From: Rotaria socialis
Lineage: Eukaryota; Rotifera; Eurotatoria; Philodinida; Philodinidae
DNA length: 64,000 nucleotides
Reading direction: 5' to 3'
NCBI GenBank assembly: GCA_905331475.1
Contig: CAJNYU010004083.1
Location: 62,001-126,000, forward strand
Below the pieces are notes generated by a model. The model worked only from the letters and a program-made list of their open reading frames with translations. It did not search any database and was not told where the DNA came from. The translations under genes and the position numbers were made by a program. This document shows, piece after piece, positions 54,085 to 64,000 of the stretch (within the stretch, counting starts at the first letter, position 1; every line of letters begins with the position of its first letter).

Positions 54085-57011
54085 ACAAGAAATGGCTTAC
54101 ATTTTATTAAAAAGAAAAGAAATATATATTAATCAAAATATCAACTATACATATTTTAGTCATAACAATGTGACCTTATTAATATTCTTCAGTATAGTCG
54201 AATTGCTATTTCTATTTATGCATATTATGAGTCTCGAATTGTTATTCAGACGCGTTATTGTCAATGCGTATAGTTTGCATGCAATAAACAAAATCCAAAT
54301 GAATCTAGTCGTTATTTAACAAGTATTAATTATTATCGGTTCTTTTTCTCTTTATAATATAGAGAATTGTTTTCGTCGTCCCTAGAACTAAAAAAAAAGA
54401 CTATTATATTATTTATATCTAGCTTTGTCTCAAGTCAGTGCAATCATCAATGAATGCAAAGGGTTAATTTAATGATAGTTTGCAAAAGGTTATTATTTCT
54501 GACTGAAATATTTGACATTATAAAGAAGGTTTACTTAACTTTTAAGTAAAAATTATTTTTATTTAAAAGAACAATCCAGAGAAAAATACTGAAGAAGAGG
54601 AAGAACGCCAATTGCTTTTCGCTACTAATACTCATAGACAATAGGTTTATAGACAAAAACAATGTAGCATGTTGAACTAACTATTAGGACTTGTAAAAAG
54701 GCCGACCATTGTAATCGTTCGTGATTGATTTATTGTTTAAATATTTTATAGATAAAAATAAATTTGCATTCTTTTTCAATAAAATATGAAATTATGTTTT
54801 TTCTTCTCGATTATAATCAAACGTTCGAGTTTTCATCTATGTCAATATTCTATTTTTATGTATGAATTAACAAGGGACTAAATCTCTTGATATTACTATC
54901 AATATTAATGAACGCAAGTTGCTATAAAAACTTTTCATAATCAAATACAATAAACAACGAAACTTGGAAAGCTGAGGAGTATTGATGTTAGTCAAATAAG
55001 TAAAAGAATACTTTCCTGAAAACTACCAGCATACCTTTAACAGACTGTTGCAATCATTTTGCTTCATCATCAACTACATCCATGTGTGAAATAAAAAGTT
55101 TCTAATTGATGAAAACACAAAAACAACATCTTGAAATACTTTCTCGACTGTTCAGTTCTCTCAGGTCGCACGTAAGATAAAAAGAAATATTGTAGCTGAT
55201 AGAGAAAGAAATCGAAGGGATTCGCAACAAGTTTAAATATAAAAACGATTGAGAAGACTTAAGAATGTACTGAGTAGTTCACCAGTTGCATGCAAGAAAA
55301 TACTTTTCTAATTGCATTTCTGTGACTTCAAGATTCAGAGACAGGCACTTATATAGAGAGAGAAATAATCAGTGAATTTCTTTTTTATGGCTAAATCTCA
55401 TTAAGATAGACTCGTATTAACAACCGTCGATGCCATACATTTAAAACTCATTATTCTATAGGAAGTAATAAAAATACAAATCTTTTAATAGTCTTGTAAA
55501 AAATAGAATTAGTTTTCATTGCTGTTATCCTATAATTACATTGAATTCTATGATTGCTGTTGACGCATCTGTCATAGTATTAAAAATCTTTTATTTCCGT
55601 ACTTACTGTTATTTTTATTATCTTAAGAAATATATATATATATATATATATATAAACATCATTTATCTCGTGATCAAACAACCTATATTCACGCTTTGCG
55701 ATGCGGAAGTTGTCGTGCGCTTTATTCATTGAAATTATGCAATTACATATGAGATATGACAAACAATCAAAGTGATAAATAAAACTAAGCTGCATACAGG
55801 AAACATTAAGTATAATTGGTGGAAATCTTGTCTGTTTGTTTTCTTTTCCGTAAAACAATAGTGAAATATTAAACTATTAGAGGTAGCAATTGATAACATG
55901 AATTTTTCATTTACATAAAATGATCAATAGATACGAAGAACTATCTATTTGATTGATGATGTTAAATGAGCGGCACGATTTATTTTTCCTCTTTAGAAAT
56001 TTGATATGAATCATTCAGATAAAGAATCTTCTATCGACTTAAGACTTAATCGAAACGATAGAAAAGTAACGAACCACTTGATTGTTCATAGAGAATGAAA
56101 AATCGGACCAATGATTCGATGAGATCGAATCGGACGGGTCTTGTCTTTGTTATTTATAATTAATAATTGTGGTTTAGAGTAAAATAAAGTTTGCTTTCAG
56201 TAGCAAAGTTGTCTTTCTTTCTTTCTTTCTTTCTAGAGACACAATCAAACACAAATCTACCTCTTGTCTGTTTATGACTGTTATCATGGTTTTGACGAGA
56301 AAATTACTTTGATAATTTTAGACGTAACTGACATAGAACTTCTTTATTATTAACCGAAGCAAAAGAATTTTTCTTCGAATACAATAGAGAAAACAAAAGT
56401 TTATTTATGCGACGAACTATCATGACTTCTATACTCTTTCTAATCGTTGTTTGCGCTGATACTACGGCACGCTCTTATATAGTTTTTGATCTCGTTCAAC
56501 AATTCGGCCGATAATTGATCATAGAAGACCTAACCTCGAAGCATTCGCCATAAATAACATCATTTTTTATTGGTCTATACTTGCGTTTTTTCAAATATCA
56601 TACACTCATTGTATCATCGACTCTCTCTCTCTCTGCCTATTTATCAGGATAAAAGTAATGTGTGACGTCGTTACGATTTCATATTCTGCATGATTTTTTC
56701 ATCTCTGCCGATCAAACTGAAATTTTATGCATTAGTCAAAACGTTGTTTTGAATTTACAACCGGTGATTTTATATATTGATGGAACGAATATAGAATCCT
56801 GACATTTCTCTACAATCGATGCATCAAACAGAAAAAAGAATCATTAGCGTCCTATTCTTTCTTTTCCAATAGTCGTAGTAGTATTGGTCGTTCAATTCTG
56901 AACTCGTTCGTTTATTCATTGTATTCATTCGAAACTAATTTTATTGCTGTGATGACGACTGTGTAGATAAGGCTTAGGATAAGGAGTGCCACTTATAAAT
57001 ATTCTCATAGA
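52113..57011. other. long gene-poor interval with microsatellites
   Basis: About 4.9 kb upstream of rapsyn with no convincing gene. It holds AT repeats (about 52699-52725 and 55630-55654), a GA array (54041-54079), a TTTC array (about 56213-56234) and scattered GAGAGA tracts. Open frames at 53056-53596 are pyrimidine-rich and domainless. The rapsyn promoter and any 5' UTR exons should lie near its left end. Confidence 0.5.
54041..54079. repeat. (GA)n microsatellite
   Basis: About nineteen GA units, perfect. Confidence 0.95.
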
Positions 57012-57793
57012 ATGAGCTTGTCATTATTGTTTTTCTTTCTGTTCGTAACAGAACAGGGAGAGCAAGAAAAAAGTTGTAAGCCCTATATATCGCTTTCTTG
57101 TTTTGCGTGCGAAAATTCGAACGTTAGTCCGAATGTTCAATTCAACTAGTGTCAAAAATAATAAATGTGAATACTGCTGCATCATTCGTACTGTTTCTTT
57201 TCTACTTCAGATATTCGTATTGACGCAACCAATTGCCACATAGACATCATATACATCTTTTAACTGTCATTGAGAACAGCATTTTTTGTATGAATTTAAA
57301 GGTTAACTGTTGATTTACAACAAGATGCGTCGATTGTTAAGTATTTATAAAACATTTTATGCTCTTTTTTATCTTCATGGCCGTAGTATGGGTACCCATT
57401 GAAGGGTTTAATAAAAGATCGCATAGTGAGAACTTTAAAAAGCAAAACAAAATGAAAAAATTTGTTTGTTTGCAGTGACAGGCATTGCTGATCTCGTTCG
57501 TGTAGCATTTAAACGTAATTTAAATCGTTTTATATTTGGTCAGTCATCTTATGATTCCGAAGTATTTCGTTATAGCCAGTCATCACAACACGATAATGCC
57601 GGGCTCTATTCTGGTAACTGTGAAGATTCGTTTTTAATTCAATTATTAAAATAAGAATGAACTATATTTAGGAGAGTCTTGTCGATTATCAGCAGTCATA
57701 TGTTCACATGATGAACAATGTTGTTCAAGTCGGTGTTTATGTCGTCGATGGTCAACAATCGGAGAGCAACGCTGCGTTAGAAAATGTCTGTAG
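57012..57793 (+). CDS. short secreted cysteine-rich protein with cystine-knot-like spacing
   Basis: Three exons: 57012-57075, 57476-57613 and 57672-57793, all joining in phase 1, give 107 residues. Exon 1 encodes M-S-L-S followed by a strongly hydrophobic signal peptide. Exon 2 encodes a cysteine-poor, basic then polar stretch that looks like a propeptide. Exon 3 encodes a mature-like domain with eight cysteines spaced C-x6-C-x5-C-C-x3-C-x1-C-x10-C-x3-C. The first part of that spacing fits inhibitor-cystine-knot-type small proteins, a fold used by defence peptides, protease inhibitors, channel modulators and ordinary extracellular ligands. No specific function can be assigned. Exon 1 depends on choosing the GTAAGC donor; exons 2 and 3 are firmer. 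Confidence 0.6.
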
Positions 57794-59656
57794 AGCGGAT
57801 AGAATATTTAACTGTTCGATGAAAAGCTAACTAATTATAAATTGTGATTTATCATAATGTTTCGGTCCTTTTTTTATGAACCTTTGTCAAATAGAATGGT
57901 GTTTCTTTTGTTAAGAAAATGATCGATTGTTGGTGCTATTCAAAAACTCATAAAACACCGATAGGAATTGTTAGTCGTTGTTTACATTGTTTTGTCATTT
58001 AGCCAATAGAGTGTCGGCCAAGCAGATATTTCTTTGACAATAACGAAGTGTATTAATAATGACTCTAATGGCCCGCCATGCGAAACAATGAATCACTTTT
58101 AATCAAAATATTTCTTTTCCTTATATTATACTCTGTCAACTGTTACTAGTAGTATGAACTAAAAGAAGATAATGGTTGGAGATTTCACCAAAAACATGAA
58201 AAGTATACCATAGAGAAAATATTCTAGTATTTACAAACCTGTCAATGATAGAGAAAAAAAGAGGTTCTGATTGAGTAAATGATTTTGAGCAAGTAACATT
58301 ATCTGCTCAATGCATGAGACGATAGAAAATTTTTGAGCATTATCACTAATGAGAGTATAGGAAAGGATTTTGGTGTTGTTAAATAGAACGCATTAAATCG
58401 ACATTTTTCGAATCAAAGGCCAATGTTGTATTTTTAATTGAATAAAATCTCTGAGGTTTCATGCATGTAGTAATAGGGATCACTTACGATTATCATTAAA
58501 ATAAAAGCAATTCCATCATAATTGTCACGAATGACAAAAGCAACGCATAGAAAATAAACCCCATCAGAGTTTTTGGTCATTCCCGGAACAGCTAATGAAA
58601 TTTCAGGGATTTATTTGCAGTTATGTATTGCTTTTAGCAAAGCAGCGTCAATTATTCATTTGTGTCAAAGTTTGATTCAAATTTTTTTGAAGTATTACAA
58701 TAAAATTAAGTTAGAAACAAGAACGTTTTCTGAGCGAAATGACATTTCTTAAAGTTAACCACTGAAACAATCTTCTTTGCCTCAAGCCGAGAAACCTCTT
58801 GAGTACACTTTTGCCGTGCTCAATACTTACTTTCAACAAATGCATCATCAGAGAAATCTTCACTGTTTCAAATATGTTGTTACGTTGCATTCTAATTAAT
58901 TATTGGCAAGCTTTTAATTTGATGTAATTTTCAAAAACGAAAATAACCATAATCGCTTTGAATCGTTCTAATAAATCACTATGGAAACGAAACACGCAAT
59001 TTGTCAGCATGTAAATAACATTTTAACCGCTGCCAGTTGGAAATTTGTTTTGAAGCTTCGGCGTCTCTCCTCATCGGGTGAAGGGCGACAAACTTAAGCG
59101 GCAAAGCTTCTTAATACTTTCTTGAGAAGTAAACATACGAATCAAATGTTTACTTTTGAAAATAGAGCTGATGCTCATTCGTACGGTCTAACTATCGCAT
59201 TTGTTTGTTATTTTAATTTTAATTTCGATATTTCCGAAGGAATAGTAATATTTAAGATGGTTCCGAATTCAATAGGTTTAGGCATTCGACAGCATTGTTT
59301 ACATATGGCTCATTGTAGTACTTAAAAACTAACTTCCAATCGGCATGGACCCCACATGGTTATTTTTCTTCAATTGACAGCGAGAAAAATTCTTTGCTAG
59401 TAGAATAATTGGACTATGCGAAATATATTCTTATCGAAATATTCTGTAAAAATCATTGGCGGATGAATGGGGAAGTACGTTTTTTGTCGTTCTTGTTATT
59501 TATGTTTGCAGTCGGTCAACAAAACGCAACATTTCTTTGAGGTAAAATAACTATAAAAATGAAAGCGAACATGTTGTGTAATTCTATTGTTCGAAAGAAA
59601 ACAATTTTGTTTTCGTCGTCGTAGATGTTGCTTATTTAATTGGAAGCAAATCACTT
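57794..59656. other. intergenic, nothing recognised
   Basis: About 1.9 kb of AT-rich DNA. An acceptor-like TCGTCGTAG at 59618-59626 just before the next gene could be a 5' UTR or spliced-leader acceptor. Confidence 0.5.
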
Positions 59657-61713
59657 ATGGCATTTGGAAACGCTAAAGTCTGCCCAATCGCAGATAGCGA
59701 TTCATCAATTCGTTTAATTTATTGGCTCGATAGAGAAGTCAATGAAAATGGTGATAACCGGCAAACTCAACAACGTATTCGTTCCATCCATAATAATCTT
59801 AAAACATTTCATGATCCACACGAATGCAGAACATCAGTTGAATCTCTTACTGAACAAGATCGACTTATTCTTATTGTCAGTGGCAGTTTAGGAAGGGATA
59901 TACTACAAACAGTTCATGACCTACCGCAACTTTCTTCTGTTTATGTATATTGCATGGATAAAAAATTGAATGAAGAATGGGCACGGCAATATAGAAAGGT
60001 ACGATAGTGATTTCTAATGATTTTTCGTCGTTATTTTCTTCTTTGCAGGTCAAAGATGTGATTGTTTGCGAACAAAATTTAATTGATCGAATAAAATTCG
60101 ACAAAAAAACTCTCGTGAATATCGACCAAGGAATTTCGTTCAATATTTATACTATCACTGATGACCCGAATCCATCCATAATCAGAGAAAACGAAAGCTT
60201 TGTTCGCTCACTTATTCTACTCAACTCCATTATTCGATTACGATTCGATCCAAAAGATAGGGAAGAACTCATATCTTGCTTAAAGAAACAGTTCCATGGT
60301 AACAAGAGGCAATTACGAATAATTGAAGAATTCAAGCAAGAATATTCGAACGAAACAGCTTTACTATGGTATATTCATGAATCATTTTTGTATACAACGT
60401 TAAACAAAGCTTTGAATGAGCAGAGCATTGAACAAATGCTTTTATTTCGTTTGTATCTTCAGGACATGTATGAACAATTAAAACAAAATCAATATGGATC
60501 ACAAATTCGTGTTTATCATAGTCAAATGATGTCATTTGAAGAACGCCATGATCTTGAGAAGTCGAAAAATGGATATATATCTATCAAAACGTTTCTTTTT
60601 GCAAATACCAATCAGAATAAGGTACTCGAATCATTGATAAATACGCAAACTACTTCAGATAAATGCAAAATCTTATTTGTCATTGATGCTAATCCAAGCG
60701 TTGCAACTGCGAACCCATTTATTGACATAAGTCGATTTCATAGTTTCATGTCGGAAACAATAATAATGTTTATGCTTGGAAGTATCTTTCGTTTGAAGGA
60801 TGTTAACCGAGACGGAAACATATGGACGGTTCAAATGGAATTATGTGGCGAGAACGAACATAATCTCGAGCAGGTATTTGAATATATGAATAGAATACAC
60901 GGGAATGAAAATAGAGACAGCACAATCGATCGTCGAGCTTTTGGCGATATAGCACATCGGATCGGTGAATCTGATGTAGCACGAAAGATGTATGATCGTC
61001 AGCTGGATGAAGCGCCAAAGAATGATCCGGTACGCTCTGATTTACATTGTTCACTTGGCAGAGTATATAGGGAAAAAAAAGACTACTCTCGCAGTATGAA
61101 ATGTTACAACGAAGCATTAAAAGAGTGTTTAAGAAGATCTTCATCGAATTTTATAGAGCTCGGTAATTTATATGGTTCTATAGCTGAAATTTATTTACTT
61201 ACTCACAACGACCGGAAATCATTGGACTATTATGAGAAAGCTGTCGCACAGTATCAAAAAGCGCATGCAGAAGATCATGAAAAAATGGCTGATTTCTACA
61301 ACAATATGGGTTCAATTCATAGAAGAGACAAGAAGTATGCAGACGCATTAGAATTCTATAAAAGAACGTTAGTGATAGATGGTAAGCATTTATCTTCGAA
61401 TCATCCTAATATAGCTAAAACTCATAATAATATTGCTATTATTTATTATTACCTAAGCCGGTATGATCTTGCATTAAATCATTATAGATTATCGCTTGCA
61501 ATCAAAGTGCAAACGCTTGATCCGCAACACTATTCAATTGCTAATGTTTACAGTAACATTGGTTCTGTATACGAAATTCAATCTGATTTCAGACGAGCAG
61601 CAATACATTACAGAAAGGCAGCCGATATTTATCATGTTATATTGCCAGATGGACATGAGGATCTAATAAAAATCGATGATCAATTGAAAAACGTTCTAAA
61701 TCAATTGCATTGA
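59657..61713 (+). CDS. ADP-ribosyltransferase-like domain fused to kinesin-light-chain-type TPRs (probable pseudoenzyme)
   Basis: Two exons (59657-59998, 60049-61713) give 668 residues. Residues 1 to about 140 form an alpha/beta domain (I-R-L-I-Y-W-L-D; L-I-L-I-V-S-G). About 180-390 matches the arginine-type ADP-ribosyltransferase (ART) domain as I know it in bdelloid multidomain proteins. About 400-655 holds roughly six TPRs of kinesin-light-chain/NPHP3 style, such as F-Y-N-N-M-G-S-I-H-R-R. The R-S-E residues look lost: the usual Y-R-G is Y-H-S (His271), the S-T-S strand reads F-A-N, and E-x-E reads E-T-I (350-352). It therefore looks like a non-catalytic binding module on a TPR scaffold. 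It was named from family knowledge and not from a search. Confidence 0.75.
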
Positions 61714-62809
61714 TGTTCTTTTTTTGTTGTAATTAAAAATGTAACTTTATCTGATATGAGATAGATAATAAATACCTTTGTACTCATAGATTTCGACGTT
61801 ATTAACATATCAAAATAGATTAAGTTACGTTCTTGATTGTACAAGCGTATTTTTTACGGAACTAAAATTGAGAAAATTGTATAAACTTGAGCGAAGGATT
61901 GCTTCATTCTTTTTTTAATGTATGATTTACGCAACAGGAGCATTACTTTCTCTTTAAAGCATGATTATAATGAATATCTATTGGTACTGTTGTTCCTGCA
62001 TTCTATTTTACAGATTAAATGCCTATAAACGAAATTCCATTATTTTCTCTCCGAAGCAAATAAACATATGATTAGTTTTTTTTAGAAGTTCCGATAGCGT
62101 TAACAATATTTACAATCATTCATCTATGGTCTTGTTATTGTGTTTAGGCTAGAGGTAAAGTATGTCATGTCAATCAAATGTATATATATATATATATATA
62201 TCGATGTTTTTGACTCGTTAATTTATCTCTATTCGTTACTGCCGAGGAACGAACTGAATATTACAACCATCGTTACTTCCCATTCCGATATGTACGTATA
62301 TATATAACGCAAATAGTGATAATGAATCATGGACGCAGCGCTAAAATGAGTGATACGCCTGTGTGCTTGTTTTGCGAAATACAGAATTCTCTTCTTGCCA
62401 TTCGAATTAAATTGATCAACTGTAGATAAATGAGAAAGAAAATTTTTTGTATTGGCCTGTTTAGATCTCTCGATATTCAAAATGTTCAACGGTTCGATAA
62501 AAGTTAGTTTTTGTGTTTTGTGTATTAGAACAAAAAATGTGCAGTAGAAACGATAGTGTGCATGATATAACGAATAAAAGTCAAATATTTTCATTCGTTG
62601 TCACGCCATATTAATCGTTTCTTCCTTTCTTTTCATTAGTGAGTGTAATAAATAGTTTTAGATAGCTTTCATTGCATGCTTATATTTTCCTTTCGTTTTA
62701 TTCGGTGTTTTGCTTTTCGCTTTTATTACGAAAGAAAAGTACACTGTAAACGCACAAGGTTTTAATGATGTATTTTAGTTAATTTTTCGACGTATTTATT
62801 TTAATAAAA
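61714..62809. other. intergenic
   Basis: About 1.1 kb with a (TA)n run at about 62180-62201. The minus-strand frame 62594-62229 has no domain signal. It should contain the promoter of the CABIT gene. Confidence 0.5.
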
Positions 62810-64000
62810 ATGTCCTTCGAGTGGACATCACAACCGTTATCCATACAATCGATTGCCAGTCAATATACGTTACCAGTGGCTATTCGATCAGCGCCAGGTT
62901 TTCGTGGTTCGAATCGTCCAGTTATACTTTATTCTATCTCACGTATCACATTTGCTTTCGGACGTGCATTGAGAACGAGTCAATCAACAACAAATGGCTA
63001 TACGAAATATACTCCTCTTGATTCCGAAATCATTGCCATACCTATGAAATATCCCGGTGAGTACTTTATCAATTCGCTATATGTTCTCACTGTTTAAAAT
63101 TAGGATATTTCGAATGTTTATCATCATCTCACAACGGTAAGATTCTGATTATTTTAATCGATTTTTCTATTATTTAAAATTATATACATATTTTTTTTTC
63201 TCTTTCAGGACAACAACAGACGGGTGTTGTTCCTGACACAAATGTCGATTCAATTGTCGAACGAATGCAAGTTGATCATCGGTCTCAAGCATTTTATATT
63301 GCATCCGCAATGCGTGTTTATACACTTGAGCCTAATGTTGACGGTCTGACGAATCGTGTATGGCATCAAATTGAACCTTATCAAATAATATTAATCGAGA
63401 AAATTGTTTCAATTGAATATACTCCAACAGAAAACGATGATTTAACAGATGATGATTATGAATTATCATGGTGGTTTTGTTTTAGTAAACAAGTTTTAAA
63501 TCGGACTGAAGATGCATTGCAATGTGTGATAAATCCACAACAAACATGTTATATTTCCTGTTCGTCAACAGATGAATTTAATTTAATACCTGTTGGTCAG
63601 CAGGGCTCGAGTAATGTAAATAAATTACAAACAATTAAAAATCTGGTTGACAGATTTCCCATTCCGATTGATATTAAATTAGCTCAGCTGCCAGGTTAAG
63701 TTTTTATCTTACATAAAAGTTTTAAAATTCAGTTTTTTCTTCGTCTCAATATAGGCGCATATGCATATACAGATTTCCTCGGTTGTTTACAATTACTTGG
63801 TTCACGTTCTGAAGATTTAGCTGTATGTGCGTCACTAACAACATCTAATATTGCTCTTATTCCAAAAAATACTCCGCTGAAATTTGTTGTTTCACCATTA
63901 TCGCCATCATCAGCGTCTCAAATTCGTAATGCTCTATCGAGCTGCCATATTTTCACAAAATCATTCGATATGCAAATTCGTCGTATTATTGCGTCATCGA
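62810..64000 (+). CDS. CABIT-domain protein, GAREM-like (partial, runs off the window)
   Basis: Four exons are visible (62810-63056, 63104-63136, 63209-63694, 63755 to the edge), giving the first 337 residues. The start, E-W-T-S-Q-P-L followed by Y-T-L-P-V-A-I-R, resembles GAREM, which begins with a similar W-S-S...Y-R-L-P-Q-I-A-R segment. P-V-I-L-Y-S-I-S-R and I-A-I-P-M-K-Y-P-G-Y-F-E follow in the order of a CABIT module (L-L-I-H-S and I-P-V-H-Y-A-G-Q-F in GAREM). GAREM is an adaptor between receptor tyrosine kinases and Grb2/ERK. The family call is from remembered motifs and is tentative. The SAM domain that would settle it lies beyond the edge. Confidence 0.5.

Overview
The window looks like nuclear DNA of a bdelloid rotifer (inference, about 0.75). 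It is AT-rich and intron-rich. Most introns are 50-70 bases with GTAAAT/GTAAGT donors and TTTAG acceptors. It carries a protein that joins an ADP-ribosyltransferase-like domain to kinesin-light-chain-type TPRs, and a secreted protein of an 'N-G-G-F-E-x-G' type I associate with bdelloids. There is no bacterial-style operon, CRISPR array or rRNA. Gene models were built by hand from splice signals and reading-frame continuity. For the main genes the summed exon lengths are exact multiples of three and the protein lengths are close to animal orthologues.

Layout. 1-5.4 kb is gene-poor: a possible 3' gene end, decayed reading frames, a cluster of about five 100-350 bp CCCAGG-ended palindromic elements and a 0.6 kb imperfect hairpin. 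At 5.5-7.2 kb (-) is a small secreted protein whose intron holds a hAT-type miniature element. 8.1-18.9 kb (-) holds three conserved genes: mcm5 (replicative helicase), a ZFAND5/6-type A20/AN1 zinc-finger gene, and armc8 (CTLH E3 ligase subunit). 20.4-26.7 kb (+) is larp4 (poly(A) mRNA binding). 28.3-29.4 kb (-) is an orphan membrane or secreted protein. 30.2-36.6 kb (+) is sas-6 (centriole cartwheel). 39.0-40.5 kb (+) is an ERK1/2 MAP kinase. 42.8-47.4 kb (+) is an IAP with seven BIR-like repeats and a RING. 96 bp downstream on the same strand lies hadh (3-hydroxyacyl-CoA dehydrogenase), whose ATG directly follows a splice acceptor, as expected for a trans-spliced operon partner. Convergent to it at 49.6-52.1 kb (-) is rapsyn. 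After about 5 kb of gene-poor DNA come a short secreted cysteine-rich protein (57.0-57.8 kb), the ART-like/TPR protein (59.7-61.7 kb) and, cut by the window edge, a CABIT-domain (GAREM-like) gene.

Most genes are conserved housekeeping or signalling genes that do not form one pathway. The most unusual items are the seven-BIR IAP, the ART-like/TPR protein lacking the expected R-S-E residues, the cysteine-knot-like secreted peptide, the compact IAP-hadh gene pair, and the nested repeats, including a possible antisense G-alpha fragment inside an IAP intron.
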